DNA from: Stramonita haemastoma
Taxonomy: Eukaryota; Mollusca; Gastropoda; Neogastropoda; Muricidae
Assembly: GCA_030674155.1 (NCBI GenBank)
Contig: CM060318.1
Coordinates: 85,828,365-85,892,364 of the forward strand
Reading direction: 5' to 3'
Length of the DNA: 64,000 bases
How positions within the stretch are numbered: the first letter of the stretch is position 1; each line of letters starts with the position of its first letter. Below, one piece after another: positions 10,231 to 24,400 of this stretch. The translations under genes were made by a program, and so were the position numbers. A model generated the notes under the pieces. The model saw only the letters and a list, made by a program, of their open reading frames with translations, was not told where the DNA came from and did not search any database.

Positions 10231-13200
10231 CTGCAAAAATCACAAAACAAAACTTGGTAACTAAAAAACCCCCAAATTCCTAAATAATTTACAAAAAGCC
10301 AAAGGCAACAATCATGCACACAAACATACACACTCAGATGCCTAAATACACCAGAACTACACAAGAGAAATATAAAAACACTTCTCTGACAGTAATGATA
10401 AACGCTTAACCTGAATGGACCCAAGTATACAACTATAATGGAAAATACCATTTTCCAAATGCACTTGATAGTTCTTATTGCACTGGTTCTGTTACATCAT
10501 AAACATTTTGCTAAGAGTGCCACCTATTAATTAAGGCATGTCCCACTATCACGTCAGTGACAAAACAAGGACAAAGTGTCAAATCTCATCTCCCAAAAGG
10601 TAGAATGACTGGAATGAGGAAACTGTCCACTTTTCCCATGGGTAAGCAACTCAGGTCTGACACAAAACATACTACTTTTTCTGAGCTGCTGCCAGCCTGG
10701 TCACCATAAACAGTCATTCAGTAGATAGGCAACTTGTTTTAATTCTCATCCAGAAATGCCATATTTTTGCTAAGGGTTAGTTTTGATTTTAGCTTCACCC
10801 CCCACCCCCCCAGGATATGTGGCAGTGGAATATTTCATAAAATCACACCACTCTGACCACCAGGTGGAAATTCATCAACTGCTAACCCAACACTGGTGTT
10901 AGTGTCAGTTTGTTGAAGTTTGTCACACAAGAAATCAATTTGCACCTTTGCCATACATAGTCTAGCATACAACTGGATGAAAATTTCCCATTCAATATTA
11001 GCCTCTACTTTTTATGGGCCTGACAGACAGACCATTTTTCCTATTAAAAAAACCCCAACTTTTCACTCAGAATGACATTATTTTGTATATTTTTTTAAAA
11101 CACAACTTTATAATAACTCCTGCCGTTTCATTTAATTTTGCTCATGGCTTAAGGAATGAATAAATGCTGTTCTTAGACCACCCTAGTTCTTCCTTGTAGG
11201 TCCTAAAGAAGCAGTGTTTCATACTTAATGATAAAAAAAGAGAAAAACCTAACGATGCTCTTATCCCTATGTAGTGGGTCAAAGCACCACATGCCTCGTA
11301 ACCTGTTCAGTCTGCAATGCCTTGTACACTCCTACTTGACACAACCAAGTGTTCTGTTATCTCTTTTACCCCTTATATGTTCACCAACAAAGTTTCATCA
11401 TTCTTTTGTGTTGGAAGAGAGCACACACAAATCAAAACATCTTGACCCTTTTTCTTGCCATATACATAATAAATAGATCTACACAAAATCCTGAAATCCA
11501 TTTTCCTGAAACTTTTATACCAGATGAGACACCCTACAGTAGTCAACACATGTCCTCTCTCCATTCCACTCTTGACAAGCCCATCCTACACACACACACA
11601 CACACTTCTCCTGCTCTCACTCACTGACTAACTAGCAGACCGGTCCAAACTTACCATCTGTCATTCCTCTGTCCCTGCTGCTGCCTCCCCCTCTGCCCTG
11701 ACTGCCGCCTGTCCTTTCTCCTGGTCGTAGCCCTCTCTTCCTCCACCTCCATCTTCATCGTACATACGACCGCCATAGCCCTCTTGCCGTCCCTCCTGCC
11801 TGTAGATGTCTGCTGCTTGCTGTTCTCCATACATGGGCTCCTGGTCTGGCTGTAGCCTGCAGACCTCGGCCAGCTGTCGGTGTGGCTGCTCTGCTCCCCA
11901 CCCATGCTGCTCTCATGTCAGCTCTGCTAGTTTGGGTCCAGTTTCCCCGTGTATAGGCCCTACGTTAGTCTTGTGCTGGCACCATCACACAACGTCAAAG
12001 TTCTTTCATGGCTTTGGGGCTGGGGGAGCGTAATGTAGTTGAAGTTTTTAAGGCCCATATCGATTTGGGGACGTGCGCGCCCCCCTCCTTGTTCTTATTT
12101 TCACTTTTGCAACTATCATGATTTTTACGCTCCCATTCTCCCACCTTTTACTCACAATGTTACATAATTTTTCACTGCTCTTATCTCACACTTTTACTAC
12201 AAGTGTATTTTTTCATCTTGTACCCACTTTTCACAACTCACTTATACAATTCTTTTCACAATCCAATCTCTCACTTTCTATACCCCTAGTGATCACATTA
12301 GACCATTTATCCGTCACTGTCAATTATTTATATATATTTAATTCTGTGCTATCTACACATTGTCAACTAAGTGTGTATTTTCCTTAACATAATTACCTTC
12401 TTCTGCCTGGAAAGGATTTCTCTGTCCATAACTAGCACTTGTCCCCTCTCTTAGTCCCTGTTCCTGCGTGACTGAGGACCATGGAGGACCGCCAAGAGAT
12501 CTGTTTTTGTTCAATACCCTGGGAGTAGGAGGCGTATCAAGCACATATGGGCACAGTAACGTTAATACGAAGTCAATACCAATGAAAAATTGTAGCAACC
12601 CTTGGTTAAACATTGGCACAACCATCATATGTCAAAAGATTTTGAACAGACCTTTGTAAAAGATGGGAAACAAACCCATATAGTAAAATTAAGAAAGGTA
12701 AAGGAAGACCACAAAGTAAAAATGGGAACAGACCACATATTTGAATTTCTGTACAACCCATATTAAAGGTGATCTACCATATATGTTTGAGAAATCTATA
12801 AGAAACTGATTCCGAAACTTGGATTTCAAAATGGAAACACCTAGTAAAGCAATGATTCAACAGCAAAGAGGTAATAAAAGGAAACAACCCAAACCTTAAG
12901 GTTATAGAGGAAGAAAATTGAATGCAGAAGATGCTGAGATCTGAAGTGATCCTTGGGCGCACACACGAGATCATCCAAGAGCTTCACTCATGTACATCCA
13001 TCTATTTGTTGCTGGTGAAGAAGGGAAGTGGACACCTCCTAATTTCTGTCCATTATTCTTCATTCGCGCATTTCTTCAGCGGTTGACACTTCTTCGGATT
13101 GTACTTGATCTCAGCAGATCCAGGCTTTTCTGCAACTCCGGCTGTCGAGGAACCTTGCTCCTAGTTTGCGTTTTGGTCTGAGGCATCGACTGAGCCTCTG

Positions 13201-16200
13201 GCAAGGAATAGCACATTCACATTCAAAAGTGAGGCAAAACGATCCGAAACTGTCAAGGAGAATGCAAGAATCAGTTGTTCAGTGAGTACAACAACGTGGA
13301 ACGAGGCAAGAAGCACGTTGGATGCTGTGCAAAGGTAGCTGACACCTGAAACTCAACCTCTTCCTCGAAAACATCATGACAGAGACACTGCAAAACCACC
13401 ACACTTCCATCTCCATTGGTGGAAGACCCTTTGCAACCTCAGATTTGCAGATGACATTGACCTCATGGGCAGCAGCAAACTTTTCACTACTCAATGTATA
13501 TTTTTCACTTCTCTTATCTCACACTTGTCACAACTAAAGTGTATATTTTTCACTGCTCTTGTCACCCACTTTTCACAACTCACTGTATACACATCTCTCT
13601 TACCCAATCCAATCTTCTTGTTTATACCCCTAGCTGACCACAGAGGCCATTTATATCGGGGCTGTCACCTAGTCAATTCTTTTAAATAATAGATTAATTC
13701 TGTGCAACTACATGCATGTACAGACTAAAATGGGAGGTAAAAACCCACTCTGCTGATGTTCCTTAACATGAATTACCTCTCTGTGGGTCCTGGAAAGGCG
13801 ACTTCTCGTGTCCATAGTCATAGCACTGGCCCCTGCTGCTGTAGTCCTGATTGCTGCTGTACTGAGGACCCATGTTGACGTCCCGGCCATAGGCTTCTGG
13901 CTGTTGAGTTCTATACCCTGGGGCAGGCTGTTGAATACACACACACATACATACATAACGTAAAACAAAGCCATATACATATGTAAAAAATGGAAACAAA
14001 ACCCATATAGGTAAAAAATGGAAACAAACCCATATATGTAAAAAATGGAAACAGACCCATATGTAAAAAATGGAAACAAACCCATATAGGTAAAAAAAAA
14101 AAGGAAACAAACCATATATGTAAAAAATGGAAACAGACCCATATGTAAAAAATGGAAACAAACACATATGTAAAATAAAAAAGGAAACAAAGCCTCCAAA
14201 ACCTTACAGGGTTTATAGAAGGAAGAAAATAAATAGAAGCACTGGAGATCATGGAAGTAAGTGTATCATCTTGTGCGCACACACACAGACACACACACAC
14301 ACATACACACCTTCTGCTGTCTGTTGAAGGAAGGAGAAGGAGAGAACTCCTCAGGCCTGTCTATATTCCTCATTCTGCGCATTTCGTTCAGGCCGGCGGA
14401 CACTTCTACAGGATCGGTCTTGATTTTCTCCAGCAGATCCAGGCTTTTCTGCAACTCCTGGGCTTGTCGGGCAACCTCCCGCTCCAGTTTGCGTTTTGCT
14501 GAGGCCTCCGACTGAAACTGAGGCAAGGAAAGTATGCACACATCACTGTGTCAAAAGGTGAGTGACAACAACGACCGAAACTGAGGCAAGGAAAGTATGC
14601 ACACATCATTGTGTCAAAAGGTGAGTGACAACAACGACTGAAACTGAGGCAAGGAAAGTATGCACACATCATTGTGTCAAAAGGTAAGTGACAACGACTG
14701 AAACTGCAGCAAGGAAAGTATGCATACATCATTGTGTCAAAAGGTGAGTGACAACAACGACTGAAACTGAGGCAAGGAAAGTATGCACACATCATTGTGT
14801 CAAAAGGTAAGTGACAACAACGACTGAAACTGAGGCAAGGAAAGTATGCACACATCATTGTGTCAAAAGGTAAGTGACAACAACGACTGAAACTGAGGCA
14901 AGGAAAGTATGCACACATCATTGTGTCAAAAGGTAAGTGACAACAATGACTGAAACTGAGGCAAGGAAAGTATGCACACATCATTATGTCAAAAGGTAAG
15001 TGACAACAACGACTGAAACTGAGGCAAGGAAAGTATGCACACATCGTTGTGTCAAAAGGTAAGTGACGACTGAAACTGAGGCAAGGAAAGTATGCACACA
15101 TCATTGTGTCAAAAGGTAAGTGACAACGACTGAAACTGCAGCAAGGAAAGTATGCATACATCATTGTGTCAAAAGGTAAGTGACAACAACAACTGAAACT
15201 GAGGCAAGGAAAGTATGCACACATCATTGTGTCAAAAGGTAAGTGACAACGACTGAAACTGCAGCAAGGAAAGTATGCATACATCATTGTGTCAAAAGGT
15301 AAGTGACAACAACAACTGAAACTGAGGCAAGAAAAGTATGCACACATCATTTGAGAGAGACAGAAAAAAAAGCACAAAAAAAAGCAATAAAGATCACAGA
15401 AGTGAATGTTGGGGGGTTTGGGTTGTTTTTTTTAATATGTAAAAAGGCTACATCATTCATGATTCTGCGTGTTTAACTTTCTTGTCATGACAGAATACTA
15501 CAGCATTCTGTTATCAAGCCAGGCATTCAGAAAATGGAACATTATCAATAAAAGAAAAAAGAGTTTCTGCATCTTTTAAATATGTTACATGGCAGCTGTA
15601 TGACTTGATGGCAACGATAACGAAACATATGTAACATCAGCTTTGTGAGTCTATCCAAGGTCGATTGCAAAGTTTGCTGGGAGCTTCCAATTTATTGAGG
15701 ATTGCTGGTATGCAACTGGCTGACTGACATATTGTAATTTCCACATAACAGCTAAAGTGCAAATGTTACAATAACAGCATTGATCTTCTGATATGAGCAA
15801 ATCCAGTAAACCAATAATCGACTATAAAGCCTGAAAATTTCATATTCTGTTTTTGTCATTTATTTTTGTGCTTGTTTTCATCCACACATAACAATATGTG
15901 GGGAACAGTGAGGGTAAAACCTGCTGTTCTGAGCGAGTTGTATGATTTCCTGTTATGTACAGTCCAGCCAACATGAAGGTTGTATCATCTTATCTAATTC
16001 AATAGCAAAACTCCCATCATTTTCACTTTCTCTTCAAACACAACAGATACAAATCCCATCAAGGATCAAACAATGTCAACCTGAAAAAAACAAACATTTT
16101 AAATTTGGTTTTTAGAGCACAATTAACTCGACTGCCATGCTGAAATGCACTTGTGGGACAGGCAAATTTGCATGATTAAAAAAAAAAAAAGAAAGAAACA

Positions 16201-18300
16201 CAACCAACCAAACAAACAAAAAGGCAGAAATTCCAACCAACCACACAAATAAACTGAGGGAAGAGCAGACACACCGACACAGGATCTCCACTCACCGACC
16301 CCCCTGGGGAAAAGCTCCGGGACCTCTGGCCTTGACCCTCCTGTCTTCCGTCATCTCTGAAAAATGCGTCCCTGGACGGCTCTCCTCTCCTGCCAGGGGA
16401 GCTGTGCTGCTGCTGCTGGTTCCTGTGCCCACTGGCAAACCTGTCATGCTTTCTCGGCCTGCCACGGCTCCACTCCTCTTTCTCACGCTGCTGCTGCTGT
16501 TGTTGCTGCTGCTGCTGCTGTTGTTGTTGTTGTTGTTGGCGGCGGCGCTCTTCCTCCAGCTGCTGCTGCATGCGCCTCTTCTCCATGTGCATGCTGCGCT
16601 GCTGTCGTTGCAGCTCCTGGCGGTCACGCTGCTGCTGCTGCTCCACCCTCTGCAGCTTGTGCAGTGCCTCCTGGTGCAGCTGCTCCAGCCGCTCCTTCTG
16701 CAGGATCAGCTCCTCACGCTCCTGCTCTTCCCTCACTCGCGCCTCCTCCCTCTGCCTGTTCTCTTCTTCCCTCTGCCTGTTCTCTTCTTCCCTCTGCCTG
16801 TCTGCCTCTTCCCTCTGTCTATGCCCTCCCCCCCTCTGCCTGTTCCTTCCCCCCTGTGCCTGCTGGGGCCTTCCCACTCCCAGCGGTCCTGCTGTGGCCA
16901 GTGCCTTCTGCCGTAGCGCTCCTCCTCTTCCTGCTGCTGCCTTGTTCTCTGCAGGTCCATCTCTCTCTGCCTCTCCATCTCCCTCTCCATCTCCCTCTGC
17001 ACCTCCATCTCTCTCTGCAGGGCAAACTCGCGCTCCATCTCCATTTCCCGCTGCATCCTCATCTCCATCTCCATTTGGGGGCCCGGGAAGGGCCCTGGGG
17101 GCATCATGGGCCCCGGCCGCGCCCTGCCCCCCTCCCCCCTCTCCAGGGCCTCTGGAAGAAGCCCCTTCTGGCGCCCCTCACTCCTGGGGGCCCCTGCCCT
17201 CGCCTCCTCATCGGGGCTCTGGGGTCTCCAGCCCATAGCCTGGATCTGTCCCTCTGTGGCTTAGGCCCCTCTCCTTCTTCTGGCTTCTTTCTCTCTGTTC
17301 TCTTCCTCGCTTCTTCTCCTCCTGCTCTTCAGAGGCTGTTTTCTGGCCCTGTTTTGCTCCTGTTTTGTCACTGCTCTCAGCCTCTCCTGGTTTCTCTGCC
17401 TGTGAAGACGTTCCGTCTTTGGGGGACTGGTCAGGAAGAAACTTGTTTATTGCATCTGTAATAAAATGTATTAAAAAAAAGACCATCAATTACCATAACC
17501 AATCAGGTGTACGCCCACAAGTGTGCATGCACATGGATGTGTGTGTGCACGCGCGCGCGCATGCACACACACACACACACCAAGATTACAGGAACACACA
17601 GTGACTGGATGTAAAAAGCACACAGTTATGCAGTATTAGCACTCACAAATCCAAATATTAGGTTTTCCCTAAAAGAATTTTATTTTTAAAGAAGAAAGAA
17701 AGGGTCAAACCTATCTAAGAATTATACAAAGTTTTAACATTTCCAAAGCGTTTAATGAATTTGGGGGGTGTGGGGGGGGGAGTGGTTAAAAACTAGCATT
17801 AAAAAATGCTTCACATTAAAAAATATGATACTCACAACAACAAAATTATCATAATGATAAGCACACACAAGCACATACACTCATCAACACATACAACACA
17901 CACACATACACACACGCATGCATGCATGTGCACACACACGCGCCACACACACACACACACACGCACACGCACACATCTCTCTCTCTCCTCACCTTGCTGG
18001 GTCATTTTGGTTGACCCCAGTTCCACCTGGTGTCCCCCAATCTCCAGGTTCTGCATGCAGACCAGGTGGTCCATCACTGCCTGGTGACTGGTCATCGTCA
18101 GCACCGCAGACCTGCCCCCATACACAGCAGGACTCTGGTCACCACAGTACCACACTTTACATCAGGAAGAGATAGATACGGGTCTTGGCCAGGCAAAAAA
18201 AACCGAACCCACCAATATCAATGAAACACTGCCCAAGCATCTAGTGTTTGGGCACTGTGACTTTCACCACACAGACAGACCAACAAAAAAACCAAAAACA

Positions 18301-18382
<82 letters not shown>

Positions 18383-18414
18383 TTATAATATATATATATA
18401 TAATATATATATAA

Positions 18415-18466
<52 letters not shown>

Positions 18467-21400
18467 TCTTCTCTCGTTTGCTTTACACTGTCAGATGTGT
18501 CTGGGAAAAATAATGGCATGTCCTTTCCAGCTCCTCTCGTGGGCTGTACAGCTTGGTCTGTAGGGTTATCTCCGTCGGCCACACTTTCTTCCTCAGATTG
18601 CTAAATAGCGTACACCTCTGAAGGATGTGCTCGCCTGTCTGGTTTTCTTTACCACAGGCACACAAGGGAAAAAGAGCGAGTTTAAGCTTTGTACCCAGAG
18701 TGGAGTCTTAGAATTATGACTTGCTCTTCTCTTCTGAGATGGTGGTAGTTGTCCTTTTCTGCTCTAGGTTGAGCCATAGATTTGATGATTGTCTTCTTTT
18801 CATAGAAGGTGAGGCTGCTTTTGAAATTGATATGAAAAACAATGTCCTGGCCAGGCAGAAACACTGTTACTGAAACACTGCCCCAAAGTTACAGGTTTTG
18901 ACACAGCGGCTTTCACCACACCAGCAGACAGACAAACCAGAAAAAACAATGTTGTGCCCCGTAATAGATATCAAATTACTCATCTGATGCGGTTTGTAAA
19001 GAACCATGTAGGCCTTGATCTCAATGATTGTAGTTATTTTTGCGCTTGGGCAATTGAGAAAAGAACAACAGAAAACCACTGAAACAATGATGATACTGAA
19101 GCTGGCTGCCCAACTGTTTCCATTTATAACATAACTACAAAGTACAATATGTCATGTTGATTTTTCCATCAGTTCGCCATTACTGGAAACTGCAAATCTC
19201 TCATTGATGAGTCAGTTTACGGATGGTTAATTTTCACACATTTATGTTTATAAATGTACCTTGTGCAACAAGAGGTGAAAAAGTCATACTGTCCCAAAGC
19301 ATCTGACTTTGACAAATTGCAGTACTGACAGAACATTGTAGACTGCAAATTGATCGGGGAAAAAAGCTGAAGGCATAAGTATTCCTTTGCAAAGGGCTTT
19401 TACAGATACACAAAAAAGGCAATCAGTGTAAGTACTTCTTTCTTTGCAAAGGGCTATCAGACAAGCATACAAGTGCATACTTTTTTTTTTCTTTCCCATC
19501 TGAACAACTCAGATGGAAAATTTGTGAAACATTTGCAAGGAGGATTTCAGATATTTTCAACTGTTGTAGCCTTTTAGTTTCTGTCCCAGAACTCTTGTCA
19601 CCACCTGAAAATGACTACTGCTGAAAACAAGACATGCTCTCTGATGCATCAATGCCTCAGCTCTTTTGCACACTAGTGACACTTGCTGTCTGATGCGATG
19701 ATAGAGACTCTAGGCCCTATCCTGGGAAAAGGCTGCACTGCTTGCTGTCAGCATCAGGGCCCTTGCAAACATGTGTTCACATTTTGAGTCACTCACTTCA
19801 CAGCAGCCAGATTTTATTTACTCTGGGTATGACCTGAGCCACAATTGTTTCATAGAAACAATTCACATGGGACTTACAAGCTAAACATACTCTTTACAAA
19901 AAAATTAGAACACAATTTGTCCTGCACAGACACGCATTCTTTTTGTAAGAATGAAGAATGTGACAGCATCCACAAGGAGGGGGGGGGGACTGCACAGTGA
20001 CACTATGAGAGCAGAGCTCTGAGAACGCTCTGGACAATCTGTCATTTGCAATGCACCCACTACACATTGCAAGGAACACAATTTCTTCTGTCTTTTTTTT
20101 TCCTTGGAGCAGCAAGTTTTTGATACTTTGTTGCAAGCAGGAATGACAAACTTTGCTGCTGGAAAACCTTGCACACCAGAAGTAAACCACCAAACATTGC
20201 ATGCGATGTATCTTTTTATCAGGGTGCCCTGTCAATTGTCATCCAGTGAGTGGCATGTGATGTCTTCAGCAACTCCAAGGTCTGACTGACCCCTACAAAA
20301 ATCACAACACCTCAGGCAAACTGGTATAGGCAGAGAGCATCTCTCTTCTCTTCCTCCAGTCCTTTCCTGTCTGTGTAGGGCATGGGAAAAACTTCTGTGG
20401 TGCTGGTAGCCAGTCCTGCATTCTGCTTACCAGCTCCCCCCATACATTCTTCCCCTTCCTTTTCCCCACTCTGACGTATTGCCCAAGACCTGCATCTGTC
20501 AGTCAGTCCATCTGTCATCTCTTAGTTACATGCATCAAACAGCCAGCATGCATCCCCTGTCAGTGAAGACTGAAAAGTCACTGTATCAGGGTAGGGTTTT
20601 TGTTTTATACCTTCCCTTCTGTTTCATTCACAAGCCATCTGGATCACAAACGTGTGCATGTTCACACTTTGTCTCACACTTCCAGGAGAGACAAAAACTA
20701 CCAGTGACCACAGTTAAGAGCTGTTTGTAACCACAACCTGCAATGGAGATTTTGTGTGTGTGTGTGTGTGTGCAGGGGGGGGGGGGCAAAACTTTTGCCG
20801 GAGGGGTTTTGAAGGGTAAATAGCACAGCAAGTGTAATGGCTTTGTCATGAGTGCATGCAAGATCTGAAATTATAGCTTGCAGATCATTTTTCAGAGTGA
20901 CAGCACCTGGAGTAAATTATAAACATAGGTAAATATGTGATTTATTTTTATACAGCACACCATTCACACAGAATCACTGCCTGGATCACCACACAATTGC
21001 CTGAATACAGGCCTTTAACACATTTCTTCCACTGGCACCAGTCCCTCCTGACATACTGACTGGTTGTTTCAAACAGACCGCGAAGCCAGGGACTTTTGTC
21101 CGAAGCATGGCTTTCAGTTTAGGTGACTAGTTTGAGTTAGCCTTGCTAACTTCCATTTATATGAAAAGCGACTGTTCTTCCTGTGCCACATGTCAACTGT
21201 GTGTTTGAGGCAGATGATATGACAAATCAGAGAATTTTATCGATTTCTGAAGTTCATGAGGAACAGGATATGAATGATGTCAGTGGGTACGACATTGACA
21301 GCTCTGATGATGGGTGGGAGCCCGATTCAGATGAGAATAAAAGTGAATACTGATAGCAGTGTGAGTGAAGAAGAAAGCATGTCAATGCTGACTGAAAGTA

Positions 21401-24400
21401 GTGCTACTAGATCACATGAAACGAACAATATCCAAGGTCAGAGGGTGAGGGGGCGGGGTCACTGTCAAGATAGGGGTGGTAGAGCAAGTGGTTATAAAAG
21501 TTAAAAAGTTAAAGTCTGTCCCAAGCCTAAGGCTCATCAGGCCGGTGCTTATCCCGGTATCTGTGGCGTTAAGCGACTGAGAGTCATAGACTCCTCCCTG
21601 GATAGGACGCCAGTTTATCGCAGGGTTAACCCCCAACACAAGGTTGGTACCCCTTTTACACCTGGGTGGGGTGAGAAAATAGCTGTAAAGTGCCTTTTCC
21701 AAGGGCACAACGCCATAGCCGAAAGCTGGGATTGAACCCACAACCTTTAGATTACGAGTTCAACGCCCTAACCACTAGACTACAGCGGCAGCTGTGGTTA
21801 TAAAAACTATCAAGTTACAAAAAAAAAAAAAAATTGTACATGCATTTACAACATGCTTTCAAAATTCTTTTTCAACATGCACACCAAATTTCACAACAAT
21901 CCACTGAGAATCAGAATCTTAATAAATATTTTTAGACCTCACCCTCTTTCATTGGTCACTGCTCCAAAGTTACATTTGGTCAAGAGATTGAGACTGCTCA
22001 GTTTCATGTGAGACGAAAAGGGTTAAGTACTTTCACAAGCACTTCAGATCTAGACATAGGCCTAAACTTTATAGAGATGTTGAATGAAAGACTCAACCCC
22101 CCAAAAAACAACTCATGAACAAACAAGAAACAAGCATGAGTTTCTCCACAGCCTACTTGATATTTTTAAAAACGAGTATGCTGCAGGTGGTTGTAGATTA
22201 ACTGTTCACTGCCTTTTCATGCTACAAGGCAAAATCACATTGGGATCCAAAGCAATTTGATTTGGCTGGTGAGAAGTCTGGAAAAAGTTCGCAGCCTGAG
22301 ACAGCGTAAAGAAGTTATCCAATATGATTTGTTGTCATTTTACAACAGTGTATTGTTTTTCGTTTGGCCCAACAGACCGCTTGACTCTGATCACACCCTC
22401 CAACACAGACTACATCTGACCTCTGCATTGATACAACTCACACTGGAGCAAGTCTTGTCTGTTTTGCTTTGCCCATTTCAGAAGTATTCCACAGCCTGTG
22501 CACCATTCTTTTAGACAAAGTCTTGGCCACAGGTATTATCCTAAATTCTTATGTCTGCAATCAAATCATCATAAAATCTGTCAGATCTGATGAAAAAACA
22601 ATAGAATGATCCAAGGCTTGAAATCATCCTTGATTTTGTTTTTCGTTCCTGTCTTGAAGTTCAAGGCTCACAGATGGAGCAATTTTGCGTATGTGATCAT
22701 TTGCACTAATATTTACTCCTGGGCCAATGCAGTAGACTATTGGACAGAAAGGAAAAGCTCCTCTCTTGACAGCAGGCATCATCATGTGCTGAACTTCTTA
22801 CAAAACATTCCTGTACTCAAACCGTTACAACTTACAGTCAAACCAAACTGACTGGCCTAGGAGCAAGATGGAGGAACATTCCCATGGTCTGGCACATACT
22901 CCAGTCTTAAGTTCAGCCACAGTTCATGGTCACTAGCCATCCTGAAACAAAGCAACCTCTCTGGAGTTTTACAATCCTGCTCACTTGCACACCACATGTA
23001 GTGTGTCAAAGAAAGGCTGCTGTCAAAGAATGGGCAGGCTCAATGGTGATGATGATTTCCTGTATCTTTTTGACCAGGCTCATGCACTTTTTAAAATATA
23101 TTTTTATATCGAGGATAATGGAGTAAGCAATCATATGCTTTTTTACATTCAGTCCCTGTGTGTATGCACTTTAATCAAGTGAGCCACAAAGAAATCAATT
23201 TGCCACATTGCATGTATGATTCTTTCATCTGCTACCACCACAAAAAATAGCTTCATAGCACTGGATTTCTCAAATAGTTTTGCTTCAATGTGTAGTGAAC
23301 GATTTCCTTATGACATGGCAGCTCTGACATGAAGTCACTGCTGCTCTTTGGAAGAAACAGCAATTTGCAGCAGTTTTGAAAATGCCAAGTCAGGCAGCTG
23401 GGACAAGCCGCTGCATCTGGGAAAAAATGTTTCAACATATGAACTGTGAGGAGTCAGACAAAAACATCATGACCACAGCCCTCAATATTCCTGGATGAAT
23501 TGATAGGCTTGCTAAGAGTGTATGATCCTGACTGATGGTTCCTCACCTTCTTATTTCCCCTTTCTTTGTTTGTAGAAGTCAGCTGAGGCAGAGAAAGGTG
23601 GTGAACACTGGGGGCATCATGTGACGCTTCTACAGTCAACAGTCACAATGGAGATGAAGTGAACAGGTGAGGTTATTCTGAGGACTCTTCCCATAAAGCC
23701 CCTTCAGGATTTTTTCTGTAAGCTTTCCAGGAAAAAGAAGACAGACCTGTATTCTGTGACTGCACGACAGATGTTTCTCCAATGCTTGCAATAGTGTATT
23801 GTTTGGCTAAATGATTTTATCATAAAATTGTGATCAAAAGGAAAGTCGATCAAAAACTTCCTCTGTTGACTGCATTCAACCAGATAATTCACAAAAATAA
23901 TTCAATTCCTTTACAATCAGGCTACAAACTTTTTTCCAGCTCTTTCATGTACACACTCCTTTACAATCAGGCTACGAACTTTTTCCAGCTCTTTCATGTA
24001 CACACTCCTTTACAATCAGGCTACGAACTTTTTTCCAGCTCTTTCATGTACACACTCCTTTACAATCAGGCTACGAACTTTTTTCCAGCTCTTTCATGTA
24101 CACACTCCTTTACAATCAGGCTACGAACTTTTATCCAGCTCTTTCATGTACACACTCCTTTACAATCAGGCTACAAACTTTTTTCCAGCTCTTTCACATA
24201 TACATGGGCGAGTCGAGAGTTGGCCAACAAAGCCAAAAGCTGACGACTGTGGGGAGTCTGAAATGTGACACCTCCAGATGATGTGTACAACGCAAGGGGG
24301 GTCTGGGTTACCTCACCAGGATCCCAATGGTAAGAAACCTGGATCAGGTTCACCCCCTTCATGCTTTTTGCTTTGTTTCCTTTTCCTCCTTCTTTTAACC

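Noticed and set aside
11651..11905. Reading E11 wholly in the Arg/Gln frame starting MGGEQSSHTDSW
   Set aside because: The first half in that frame is less protein-like than the Gly/Tyr frame, and only the Gly/Tyr frame joins the E10 phase. A one-base indel near 11715 reconciles both halves.
12397..12518. Regular coding exon of gene A with cryptic acceptor CCCAG
   Set aside because: Its entry phase fits neither E9 nor E10, and the ancestral acceptor is lost. It is kept as a decayed duplicate.
16364..17461. Long plus-strand frame (365 codons, Leu/Pro/Ala-rich) opposite gene A E8
   Set aside because: It is the antisense shadow of a GC-rich, repeat-coding exon; it has no splice or start context, and the minus-strand reading joins neighbouring exons in phase.
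19894..20235. Minus-strand frame of 113 codons in the gene A intron as a missing RRM exon
   Set aside because: No acceptor/donor pair gives the required phases, and the sequence has no RRM strands.
23911..24199. Regular direct repeats that could look like a CRISPR array; also 58520-58780
   Set aside because: Units are contiguous with no unique spacers, and the genome is eukaryotic. They are minisatellites.
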